From CAVVNN01 sp963838035 (GTDB lineage Bacteria; Actinomycetota; Thermoleophilia; Solirubrobacterales; 70-9): a stretch of DNA of 64,000 bases. The stretch covers positions 186,001 to 250,000 of the forward strand of contig CAWIPM010000002.1 of NCBI GenBank assembly GCA_963838035.1. The letters are read 5' to 3'. This document shows positions 17,524 to 24,543 of the stretch, in pieces. The position numbers were made by a program, and so were the translations under genes. The number at the start of each line of letters is the position of its first letter. Positions within the stretch are counted from its first letter, which is position 1. The notes below the pieces were generated by a model. The model did not search any database. It had not been told where the DNA came from and saw only the letters and a program-made list of their open reading frames with translations.

Positions 17524-18284
17524 GCGGCAGCAGTGAGCGGGAGAAGCGTCGCGAACAGCGCCTGCAGGCCGAGGACGAGGTGCAGGCGCAGGCGAAGCGC
17601 AGGCGCCTCACGCAGTTCGTCAGCGCCGCCGTGTTCCTGGCGGTCGTCGCCGTCGCCGTCGTGATCGTGGTCGGCCAAAACGAAACGAGCGGTGGCGACA
17701 GCAAGCTCGAGGGCGTAAGCGCCGTCGACGAAGAGCTGAGCGGGATCCCGCAATCTGGAACGACGATCGGGGACAACGGGTCGAAGGTCACGCTGCTGGA
17801 GTTCGGCGACCTCCAATGCCCGGTCTGCAAGGCGTATTCCGAACAGGTGATCCCGCAGCTGCTTTCCGGACCGATCAAGAATGGCGAAGCAAAGCTCGAC
17901 TTTCGCAACTACGTGATCATCGGCCCGCAGTCGACCCCGGCGGGCGCCGCCGCCATCGCCGCGGGCGAACAGGGGCGCGGCTGGAACTTCATCGAGCTCT
18001 TCTATCGCAACCAGGGCGCCGAGGACTCCGGCTACGCGACCGATTCGTTCCTCGAAGCGATCGCCAAGGGAGCCGGGGTGAGGAACCTGGCCAAGTGGAA
18101 CGTCGACCGTAAGAGCAAGCGCGTCCTCAAGCAGGTTTCCGAAACCACCGAAGAAGCGGAAAGCTTCGGCTTCACCGGGACGCCTTCTTTCGCCGTCCAA
18201 GGCCCGGGAATCCAGGGGACGCGAACGCTCGGAACGCCGGGCTCGGCCGGAGCGTTGGAAGGGGCGATCGGACAGGCCGGCTGA
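17520..18284 (+). CDS. DsbA-like thiol-disulfide oxidoreductase, membrane-anchored
   Basis: A basic cytoplasmic N-terminus and one helix (FVSAAVFLAVVAVAVVIVV) anchor a DsbA-type thioredoxin domain outside the cell membrane. The active site is LQCPVCKAY and the cis-proline loop is FTGTPSFAV. It introduces disulfides into exported proteins and is probably re-oxidised by the VKOR encoded immediately upstream. The ATG overlaps the VKOR stop. The length of 254 residues is typical for actinobacterial DsbA-like proteins. Confidence 0.92.
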   Translation: MSGSSEREKRREQRLQAEDEVQAQAKRRRLTQFVSAAVFLAVVAVAVVIVVGQNETSGGDSKLEGVSAVDEELSGIPQSGTTIGDNGSKVTLLEFGDLQCPVCKAYSEQVIPQLLSGPIKNGEAKLDFRNYVIIGPQSTPAGAAAIAAGEQGRGWNFIELFYRNQGAEDSGYATDSFLEAIAKGAGVRNLAKWNVDRKSKRVLKQVSETTEEAESFGFTGTPSFAVQGPGIQGTRTLGTPGSAGALEGAIGQAG

Positions 18285-18310
18285 CCCAGCTAGGCGAATG
18301 AGTTCACATA

Positions 18311-18339
18311 ACCACCATTATCGTGCGTTGGATGGTGGT
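18311..18339. terminator. Inverted repeat between convergent dsbA and toxin genes
   Basis: ACCACCAT (18311-18318) and ATGGTGGT (18332-18339) are perfect complements around a 13-nt loop. It could end transcription of both converging units, but no U-tract is present. Confidence 0.45.
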
Positions 18340-18362
18340 GTCTCAGTTTGAGCGACGCTGCT

Positions 18363-18869
18363 CTAGTTCGCGTTTAGAGCCGCGCGAATGTCCTTTGTCA
18401 GAAGCTGAAGGTTCATCGGATTGGATGGAGACGGTTCAAATCCGAAATGCTCGTAGAACCGACAAGCGTCCTCGTTAAGGGCATGAGCGAGCAATAGCCG
18501 CATCCCTGCCTGCTCTGAGACTGAAAGGGCTCTGCTCATGGCGTCTCGGAGCAGGAATGCTCCAACTCCCTTCCCCTGCACCTCCTTGTCAACGGCTAAC
18601 CGGGCCAGCAACATTGCGGGGATCGGGTCAGGGGCACCCTTTTTGGCTCGCTCAGTTCCTTCAATCCGCTCAATCGACGAGAGCGAAAGGGCGTGATATC
18701 CCACAATCCTTCCTTGCTCGGTATCCGTGACAACGTATGTCCGCGCTGACTCTGCTCCAGCGGCAGGTCGGGCATGCTTGACGAGCCAAATATCAAGCGA
18801 TCCGACGCCACAGTCGAATCCATTCAGCCGATGCTCGTTGCCGAGGGGCTGAGGATCGAGAAAACGCAC
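18363..18869 (-). CDS. GNAT acetyltransferase toxin, TacT/AtaT type
   Basis: This GNAT-fold acetyltransferase of 168 residues has ILARLAV-like strand 4 (AMLLARLAVDKEVQGKGVG), the acetyl-CoA loop QGKGVGAFLL and the C-terminal ACRFYEHFGFEP with the conserved tyrosine. Toxins of the TacT/AtaT group acetylate the amino group of charged tRNAs and stop translation. The DUF1778 antitoxin gene lies immediately upstream with 2 nt between them, the canonical order. Base composition is visibly less GC-rich than the flanks, suggesting transfer. The GTG start keeps the motif GNEHRLNGFDCG. Confidence 0.9.
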   Translation of the reverse strand: MRFLDPQPLGNEHRLNGFDCGVGSLDIWLVKHARPAAGAESARTYVVTDTEQGRIVGYHALSLSSIERIEGTERAKKGAPDPIPAMLLARLAVDKEVQGKGVGAFLLRDAMSRALSVSEQAGMRLLLAHALNEDACRFYEHFGFEPSPSNPMNLQLLTKDIRAALNAN

Positions 18870-18871
18870 GC

Positions 18872-19153
18872 CTATTCAGGGCGTGGGCGAGAAAAAAGCC
18901 TCTCAAGCTCCGGTCGCACGGTTGCTGGCCGGTCCATCGCAGCGACAAGCTCTTGCCAGGCCTCCGAATCAACTCGAAAACTGGTCCGATCCGCCAGGAG
19001 CCGCTCCGCGCGCTCGCGGCCGCTCTCGACTAGAAACTGCGTGAGCGACTCACGGTGGACCGTCGCCGCCTTTGTAAACAGCGCCCGATCCTCTTGCTCA
19101 ATGCGGAGATTGACCCTCTGCTTAGCCTCTTTTTGTTGCTTTGCAGTAGCCAT
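18872..19153 (-). CDS. DUF1778 (TacA/AtaR-type) antitoxin
   Basis: This small ribbon-helix-helix protein of 93 residues has RVNLRIEQEDRALFTKAATV at the N-terminus, the DUF1778 DNA-binding fold, and a C-terminal tail that would wrap the toxin (AWQELVAAMDRPA). It neutralises the GNAT toxin and represses the operon. I prefer ATG 19153 over the upstream in-frame start at 19186, because the latter lies inside the operator repeats. Lys/Gln-rich and AT-richer codons set the pair apart from neighbouring genes. Confidence 0.88.
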   Translation of the reverse strand: MATAKQQKEAKQRVNLRIEQEDRALFTKAATVHRESLTQFLVESGRERAERLLADRTSFRVDSEAWQELVAAMDRPATVRPELERLFSRPRPE

Positions 19154-19156
19154 GCG

Positions 19157-19192
19157 TAGATACAATGTACATACAACGTATGTCAAAAGTCA
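19157..19192 (-). promoter_or_regulatory. Promoter and repeated operator of the toxin-antitoxin pair
   Basis: On the minus strand TTGACA (plus 19181-19186) lies 18 nt from TATCTA (19157-19162); TTGACT further upstream paired with TACATT is an alternative. On the plus strand TACAATGTA (19161-19169) and TACAACGTA (19172-19180) repeat with an 11-nt period, one helical turn, and each is nearly palindromic. This is what an RHH antitoxin operator looks like. Confidence 0.65.
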
Positions 19193-19253
19193 AGCCAAGG
19201 CTGCTTAGCAACAATTTTTGTCAATTCTCCCCTGCAATTGAGTGCTTTTTGGC

Positions 19254-19535
19254 CTAGTCCAGAAGCTCCGCAATCTCACGCAAGCTCCAGACGTGATCCG
19301 CGACGCCAGCGGCCATCGCTGGGGTCGTCGGATAGGTGCCCTTGGAGAGCGTCTTCTGGGGTCGAGCGAAGTTGTAGTAGAGGAAGTGCAGAGAGACCGC
19401 ATGCGCCAAGTTCTCGGCTTGCTTGCTGAATGCGTTGGTCAGCCGCGTGAAGCACCGCATCCCCATTCGCATCGTGAGATTCGACCGCTCGACGTAGCTG
19501 GTTGAAACCTTGTCGAGATCGGGATCCAACGGGGT
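19254..19535 (-). pseudogene. IS1-like DDE transposase, C-terminal remnant
   Basis: About 90 C-terminal residues of a transposase remain: STSYVERSNLTMRMGMRC, RLTNAFSKQAEN, LHFLYYNFARPQKTL and TPAMAAGVADHVW. These match the end of IS1-type DDE transposases. The frame remains open upstream to 19745, but similarity stops near 19530, where the antisense of the methyltransferase gene begins, so the 5' two-thirds are gone. No terminal inverted repeats could be recognised. With the toxin-antitoxin pair it marks a small acquired island. Confidence 0.8.
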
Positions 19536-19585
19536 TCGGCCGTTCGTTCCCCCTATTCGCGAAAAAGAAACAGCGGAAGCGCGAT

Positions 19586-20227
19586 TCAGGCCGGTCGAAC
19601 GGCGGTGCCGCGCACCAGGGGCTTGACGAGTGGCGGTGCCTTGGGCAGGCTGCCGCGCTTGACCCGCTCGACGGTCAGGGGCGAGGCTTCGATCGCCGCC
19701 ACGGTGTCGCGGTTGCAGTGGCAGCCATCGCCGAGGAAGCGCCACGGCGCCTCCAGGCGGTCCTGCCAGCGTGCCAGCCCCGCGTCCTCGGACCGAACGT
19801 GCTCGATGAACAGCATCCGCCCCCCCGGTCGCAGGACCCGCGCCACCTCGGCCAGCGCTGCCTCGGGATCGGGCACCGTGCAGAGCACCAGGGTGAAGAC
19901 GGCGGTGTCGAAGCTCGAGTCCTCGAAGGGGAGCCGCTCGGCCGGCGCTTCGATCAGCTTGGCGGAGCTGCCCGCCTGTGTCAGCTTGGGACGCAGCTTC
20001 CTCGCCATGTGTGGGTCGGGCTCGACCAGGACCAGCTCGGTGACCTCCGCCGGGTAGAGGCCGAGATTGGCGCCTGTGCCGGCGCCGAGGTCGATCGTGG
20101 CGCCACGCGCATCGGCCAGCAGCTGCCGGCGCATGTCGCGCAGTCCCCCCTCCTCGGTGCCCTTGAGGCCGCGGTCATAGAGGGCCGCGAACGCCCTTCC
20201 CCAGGTCGCGTCGTAGATGCGTCCCAC
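19586..20227 (-). CDS. Class I SAM-dependent methyltransferase, UbiE/menG-like
   Basis: The methyltransferase signature TIDLGAGTGANLGLY, then LVLVEPDPHM, the motif FDTAVFTLVLCTVPDP and RVLRPGGRMLFIEHV identify this 213-residue protein. It resembles UbiE/PrmA-like and phospholipid methyltransferases; the substrate is not clear. It lies 17 nt downstream of the SDR gene on the same strand and probably belongs to the thiolase-SDR-methyltransferase transcript. Its last codons run up to the IS remnant. Confidence 0.85.
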   Translation of the reverse strand: MGRIYDATWGRAFAALYDRGLKGTEEGGLRDMRRQLLADARGATIDLGAGTGANLGLYPAEVTELVLVEPDPHMARKLRPKLTQAGSSAKLIEAPAERLPFEDSSFDTAVFTLVLCTVPDPEAALAEVARVLRPGGRMLFIEHVRSEDAGLARWQDRLEAPWRFLGDGCHCNRDTVAAIEASPLTVERVKRGSLPKAPPLVKPLVRGTAVRPA

Positions 20228-20244
20228 CAGCTGAGTATGGACTC

Positions 20245-21117
20245 CTATGCCGCGTCGCGCTGCTCGACGGCCTGCTTCTCTGCCTTGCTGGCGGCGGCGC
20301 GCTCCTCGTAGCCTCGGCGGGCGCCGTGGTCGACCTCGGTCATCAGCTTGTCGAACTTCATCAAGCGGCCGATCGCCTCGCGCACTCCGCGCGGCAGCAG
20401 CGACAGCGCCTTGATCATCGCCCCGTTTGCACGCGGCACGAAGACGTCGAAGCGGGGCACTTCGAGGGCGTCGGCGATCTCGCCGGCGACGTCCTCGGCC
20501 TCGATCGGTTTGACCCAGCGCTGCCCGACTCCGCTGGTCAGCTCGGTGTTGACCACCGTCGGCATCACGCAGGCGATCTCGATGCCACTGCCGCGCAGCT
20601 CCCAGCGCACCGCCTCGCTGAGGCCGACGACACCGTGCTTGGTCGCCGAGTAGGTGGCGATGCCCGGGACGCCCCCCTTGCCGGCCTGCGAGGCGATGTT
20701 GACGATGTGGCCTGCCCCTCTCGGCCGAAGCCGCTCGATCGCGAGCTGGGTCCCGGTGATGACCCCGTGCAGGTTGATGTCGACCTGGCGCTGGATCGAC
20801 TCCTCGCTCTCCTCGACGAACGGCGTGACCGGCATGATCCCGGCATTGTTGACGACGACGTCGAGAGGCCCGAGCTGGCGCTCGGTCTCGTCGAGGAAGG
20901 CTGCGAAGGATTCGCGGTCGGTGACGTCGAGGGAGACGGCGATCGTTCCTGCGCCGAGCTCTGCCGCCGTCTGCTCAGCCAGCTCGAGGTCGAGGTCGCC
21001 GATCGCGACCCGGCAGCCCTTGCGGACCAGCGCCGCGGCGGTCGCCTTGCCGATTCCCCGGGCCCCTCCGGTGATCGCCACGACCTTCCCGTTCAGTGAG
21101 CGTCGCTCCTTCGCCAT
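20245..21117 (-). CDS. SDR family NAD(P)-dependent oxidoreductase
   Basis: This is a classical short-chain dehydrogenase with the cofactor motif TGGARGIGKATA, the NNAG motif (VVNNAGIMPV), the catalytic Ser in IVNIASQAGKG and YSATKH as YxxxK. A C-terminal extension of about 50 residues is charged and ends in KAEKQAVEQRDAA. Members of this subgroup act on acyl chains, sterols or small ketones. A GAGGAG ribosome-binding sequence precedes the ATG. It lies downstream of a thiolase, suggesting lipid or acyl-CoA metabolism. Confidence 0.88.
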   Translation of the reverse strand: MAKERRSLNGKVVAITGGARGIGKATAAALVRKGCRVAIGDLDLELAEQTAAELGAGTIAVSLDVTDRESFAAFLDETERQLGPLDVVVNNAGIMPVTPFVEESEESIQRQVDINLHGVITGTQLAIERLRPRGAGHIVNIASQAGKGGVPGIATYSATKHGVVGLSEAVRWELRGSGIEIACVMPTVVNTELTSGVGQRWVKPIEAEDVAGEIADALEVPRFDVFVPRANGAMIKALSLLPRGVREAIGRLMKFDKLMTEVDHGARRGYEERAAASKAEKQAVEQRDAA

Positions 21118-21139
21118 CGTGCTCTCCTCTTCAGGCGGC

Positions 21140-22333
21140 TTACGCCGCCGGCTTGTAGACGGTCACCACGGCGGCGCCGCCGAGGCCGATGTTGTGCTGC
21201 AGCGCGACCTTGGCCCCCTCGACCTGGCGCTTTTCCGCCTGGCCGCGCAACTGCCACGTCAACTCCGAGCACTGCGCCAGCCCGGTGGCGCCGAGCGGGT
21301 GGCCCTTGGAGATCAGACCGCCGGAGGGGTTGACGACGACCGTGCCGCCGTAGGTGGTGGCCTCCTCGTCTACCAGCTTGTGGCCCTCGCCCTCGGCCGC
21401 GAAGCCGAGTGCTTCATAGGTGATCAGCTCGTTGGCGCTGAAGCAGTCGTGCAGCTCGCAGACATCGACCTCCTCGGGGCTCACCTGGGCCTCCTCGTAG
21501 GCGATCCGCGCCGCCTGCTTCGACATGTCCGAGCCGACGATCTTCATGCAGTCGGCGCCCTCGTCGAATGTGGAGGTCAGGTCGGTGACCATCGCCTGGC
21601 CGGCGATCTCGATCGCCTGGTCCCATAGCCCGTGCTCCTCGACATAGCGCTCCGAGGCGACGATCGAGCACGCCGAGCCGTCGGAGGTCGGCGAGCACTG
21701 CAGCTTGGTCAGCGGGTCGTGGATCATCTTCGCGTCCTTGATGTCCTGCAGCGAGTACTCGTCCTGGAACTGCGCATAGGGGTTGTTGACCGAGTGCTTG
21801 TGGTTCTTCCAGCCGATCCAGGCGTAGTGGTCGGGGGTCGAGCCGAACTTCTCCATGTGGTCGCGGCCGGCGTTGCCGAACATCTGCGGAGCCGGCGGCG
21901 AAGCCTCCGGGTCGCGAATCTCGAACATGCGGGTGGCGTGCTTGTCGAGCGCGTTGGTGCGGTCGGTGTACTTGACGCCGAGGCTGCCCGGCTCCATCTT
22001 CTCGAAGCCGAGCGCGAGCGCGCAGTCGACGAGGCCGCCCTTGACAGCCTGGCGGGCCAGAAACAGCGCCGAGGAGCCCGTGGAGCAGTTGTTGTTGACG
22101 TTGACGACGGGGATCCCGGTCAGGCCGAGCTGGTAGAGCGCCCGCTGGCCGTATGTGGAGTCTCCGTAGCAGTAGCCCGCGTAGGCCTGCTCGACGTCCT
22201 CGTAGGGAATGCCGGCGTCGGCGAGCGCCTTCTCCCCCGCCTCCTTTGCCCAGTCCGGGTAGTCCCCCTCCTTGGTGCCGGGCTTCTCGAACTTGGTCAT
22301 CCCGACCCCGATCACAAACGTCCGGTTGCTCAA
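21140..22333 (-). CDS. SCP2-type thiolase (lipid-transfer protein/acetyl-CoA acetyltransferase family)
   Basis: The protein resembles sterol-carrier-protein-X thiolases. The nucleophilic cysteine is in NVNNNCSTGSSALFLA, the glycine-rich NPSGGLISKGHPLGATG carries a catalytic histidine, and the C-terminus is NIGLGGAAVVTVYKP. The usual second cysteine of thiolases is absent near the C-terminus, as in other SCP2 thiolases. It probably cleaves 3-ketoacyl-CoAs with branched or ring substrates. I chose TTG 22333 because AGGAG lies just upstream and the family begins NRTFVIGVGMTKF. Confidence 0.87.
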   Translation of the reverse strand: MSNRTFVIGVGMTKFEKPGTKEGDYPDWAKEAGEKALADAGIPYEDVEQAYAGYCYGDSTYGQRALYQLGLTGIPVVNVNNNCSTGSSALFLARQAVKGGLVDCALALGFEKMEPGSLGVKYTDRTNALDKHATRMFEIRDPEASPPAPQMFGNAGRDHMEKFGSTPDHYAWIGWKNHKHSVNNPYAQFQDEYSLQDIKDAKMIHDPLTKLQCSPTSDGSACSIVASERYVEEHGLWDQAIEIAGQAMVTDLTSTFDEGADCMKIVGSDMSKQAARIAYEEAQVSPEEVDVCELHDCFSANELITYEALGFAAEGEGHKLVDEEATTYGGTVVVNPSGGLISKGHPLGATGLAQCSELTWQLRGQAEKRQVEGAKVALQHNIGLGGAAVVTVYKPAA

Positions 22334-22406
22334 AGTCTGCTCCTGTCGTCTCCCGCGTGGGCGGCGGTTTGGCTGCTTGGCCAGGAATGTACCGACATTT
22401 CCCATC

Positions 22407-22412
22407 TAGCCT
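22407..22412 (+). promoter_or_regulatory. TAGCCT -10-like element before the Kdp kinase
   Basis: TAGCCT ends 7 nt before GTG 22420, in the region divergent from the thiolase gene. Confidence 0.55.
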
Positions 22413-22419
22413 TAGCAGG

Positions 22420-23550
22420 GTGAGGACGAGCGGGTCGATCTGGGCGGGGCTGGCGACCATGGTCGCGGCGATTGCGGTGACGACCGCAGCGATCTTCGGC
22501 CTGCGCGAGCTGGTCCCCGTCGTCTCGACCGGGGTGCTGTACCTGCTTGCGGTGCTGCTGGTCTCCAGCAACTGGGGATTCGGGCTGGGCGTCCTCACGT
22601 CGATCCTCAGCGCCGCCGCCTTCAACTGGTTCCACATCCCCCCCACCGGCCACTTCACGATTGCCGAGAGCGAGAACTGGGTCGCCCTCGTCGTCTATCT
22701 GGTCACCGCGCTGGTCGCCTCGACCCTCGCCGGCGCAGCCCGCACCCGGGCCGAGGAGGCCGAGCGACGACGGGTCGAAGCGGAGCAGGCCACGGCTGCG
22801 CTCCAGGCACTTGCCGGCGAAAGGGACCGCATGCAGGCGGAGGCGGTCGAGGCCGAGGCGCTGCGCCGCAGCGACGAGTTGAAGACGGCGCTGCTGCGTT
22901 CGGTCTCCCACGACCTGAGGACCCCGCTGACCTCGGTGATCGCCGCCGGGGCGGCGCTGGCCTCCCCCACTCTCACCCAGGCCGAGCGGGGCGACCTGAG
23001 CGACGCGGTTGTCGCCGAAGGCAACCGCCTCTCCCGGCTGGTCGAGAACCTCCTCGATGTCTCTCGGTTGGAGACCGGCGAGGCCTCTCCTCGTCGCGAG
23101 CCGATCGACATTGCCGAGGTGCTGGAGGCTGCACGCGACTCGATCGGGGCCGACGGGGCGGCCGTCCGCCTCACCGTGGACTCCGACCTCCCCACCCTCG
23201 AGGCGGACGCCGCGCAGCTCGAGCGCGCCTTCGCCAACCTGTTCGAGAATGGAGTCCAGCACGGCGGTGGGCGGCCGGTACTGGCTCGCTGCCGGCTTGT
23301 CGGCCCACGGTTGGTGGTGCGCGTGGTCGACCAGGGCCCCGGCATCCCCGAGCCCGAGCAGGCTCGGATCTTCCAGCCCTTCTATCGCGCCGGCAGCGGC
23401 GCCGGCAAGCAGACCGGATTCGGCCTCGGCCTGGCGATCGCCAGGGGCTTCGTCGAGGCCAACGGCGGCGAGGTCGGCGTGGAGTCCCTTCCCGGGCAGG
23501 GAAGCAGCTTCGTAGTCACCTTCCCGCACGTCCCGGAGGAGTCGCGATGA
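22420..23550 (+). CDS. kdpD: KdpD-type sensor histidine kinase lacking the N-terminal KdpD/Usp domains
   Basis: This histidine kinase of 376 residues corresponds to the C-terminal half of KdpD. Three or four helices of a DUF4118 domain (with FNWFHIPPTGHFTI) are followed by a coiled linker, the HisKA motif SVSHDLRTPLTSV, and the ATP-binding N, G1 and G2 boxes (FENGVQHGG, DQGPGIP, GFGLGLAIA). The N-terminal sensor and Usp domains of KdpD are missing here and are encoded 5.5 kb downstream. The stop overlaps the response regulator start by 4 nt. TAGCCT lies 7 nt before the GTG. Confidence 0.9.
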   Translation: MRTSGSIWAGLATMVAAIAVTTAAIFGLRELVPVVSTGVLYLLAVLLVSSNWGFGLGVLTSILSAAAFNWFHIPPTGHFTIAESENWVALVVYLVTALVASTLAGAARTRAEEAERRRVEAEQATAALQALAGERDRMQAEAVEAEALRRSDELKTALLRSVSHDLRTPLTSVIAAGAALASPTLTQAERGDLSDAVVAEGNRLSRLVENLLDVSRLETGEASPRREPIDIAEVLEAARDSIGADGAAVRLTVDSDLPTLEADAAQLERAFANLFENGVQHGGGRPVLARCRLVGPRLVVRVVDQGPGIPEPEQARIFQPFYRAGSGAGKQTGFGLGLAIARGFVEANGGEVGVESLPGQGSSFVVTFPHVPEESR

Positions 23551-24227
23551 GCGAGGCGCCTCGTATCCTGGTCTGCGACGACGAGCCGCAGATCCTCCGG
23601 GCGCTGGGGGTGATCCTGCGTGACGCCGGCTACGAGACGGTTCCGGCGAGCAGCGGCGAGGAGGCCCTCGACCGGGCCGCCGTGCGGCCCCCCGAGGCGG
23701 CGATCATCGACCTGATGCTGCCCGACATCGACGGTGTCAAGGTCACCGAACGACTGCGCGAGTGGAGCGAGATGCCGGTAATCGTCCTATCGGCGGTCGG
23801 CGAGGAGGCGGAGAAGGTGAGGGCGCTGGCGGCGGGCGCTGACGACTACGTGACCAAGCCCTTCGGCCCGCCCGAGCTGGTCGCCCGCCTGGAGGCGGTG
23901 CTGCGCCGAGCGCAACCGGAGGCGGTGGAGCCGCTGATCGTCGCCGAGGGCCTGGAGATCGACCTCGCCGCCCGCGTCGTCCGCCGCGACGGCGAGCCCG
24001 TTCACCTGACCCCCACCGAGTTCGAGCTGCTGCGGGTCCTGGCTCGCAACCGCGGGCGCCTGATGACCCATCGCGCCCTGTTGGTCGAGGTATGGGGACC
24101 GGAGTACGCCGACGATTTCCAGGTTCTGCGGGCCCATGTCGCCAACCTGCGGCGCAAGATCGAGCCTCCAGACGGGCCTCGCTATGTCCGCACCGACCCC
24201 GGCGTCGGCTACCGGTTCGCGATGTAG
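23547..24227 (+). CDS. kdpE: Response regulator KdpE, OmpR family
   Basis: The receiver domain has the acidic pocket CDDEP, phospho-acceptor Asp in IDLMLPDIDG and Lys in YVTKPFG. An OmpR-type winged helix follows (HLTPTEFELLRVLARN, RAHVANLRRKIE, GVGYRFAM). KdpE activates the kdp operon when potassium or turgor is low. It overlaps the kinase gene by 4 nt and lies directly upstream of kdpF, so its target is next to it. Confidence 0.93.
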   Translation: MSEAPRILVCDDEPQILRALGVILRDAGYETVPASSGEEALDRAAVRPPEAAIIDLMLPDIDGVKVTERLREWSEMPVIVLSAVGEEAEKVRALAAGADDYVTKPFGPPELVARLEAVLRRAQPEAVEPLIVAEGLEIDLAARVVRRDGEPVHLTPTEFELLRVLARNRGRLMTHRALLVEVWGPEYADDFQVLRAHVANLRRKIEPPDGPRYVRTDPGVGYRFAM

Positions 24228-24292
24228 AAGACCTTCACGAAATCTGTATGTGGAGGCCGGCTTGGTTCATGCGGCCTTGACATGGCGGGACG

Positions 24293-24298
24293 CATAAT
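24293..24298 (+). promoter_or_regulatory. CATAAT -10-like element of the kdp operon
   Basis: CATAAT ends 6 nt before GTG 24305. The region 24228-24292 has no good -35 at standard spacing, which fits dependence on KdpE. Confidence 0.45.
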
Positions 24299-24304
24299 TG
24301 ACGT

Positions 24305-24433
24305 GTGCTCTCGATCCCAGCCGACATCTTCCCGGGCGGCGGCGGCCCGGTCGCCGACGTTTTCGCGATCGCCCTGTCGGTTGGCCTCTTCGCTCTCGTC
24401 TTCTGGGCGATCGACCTGATCGATCGGATATGA
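24305..24433 (+). CDS. Small membrane protein at the head of the kdp operon
   Basis: This is a 42-codon open frame: a Gly/Pro-rich N-terminus (PADIFPGGGGP) and one hydrophobic helix (FAIALSVGLFALVFWAIDLI). The stop overlaps the kdpF start as ATGA, indicating translational coupling. It does not match KdpF, which follows. The GTG is 6 nt after CATAAT. I do not know this family. A second small Kdp subunit is a possibility, based only on position and topology. Confidence 0.6.
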   Translation: MLSIPADIFPGGGGPVADVFAIALSVGLFALVFWAIDLIDRI

Positions 24434-24543
24434 GCGCACTTCCCCTCGCCTCGCTCAGCGGTGCCGATGTCTTCGGGCTGGCGGTTTCCGCCCTGGTTTT
24501 TGCTTACCTCCTTTACGCGCTATTGCGCGGGGAGAAGCTCTGA
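24430..24543 (+). CDS. kdpF: K(+)-transporting ATPase subunit F
   Basis: KdpF is a single-helix stabilising subunit of the Kdp complex. The 37-residue product ends with the family pattern VFAYLLYALLRGEKL. The ATG overlaps the preceding small gene, and the stop overlaps the kdpA start (TGATG). Short length, composition and position make the identification sound. Confidence 0.85.
   Translation: MSALPLASLSGADVFGLAVSALVFAYLLYALLRGEKL

Noticed and set aside
22420..23550. KdpD kinase as a truncated pseudogene
   Set aside because: All kinase boxes are intact, and the missing half exists as an intact separate gene in the same locus.
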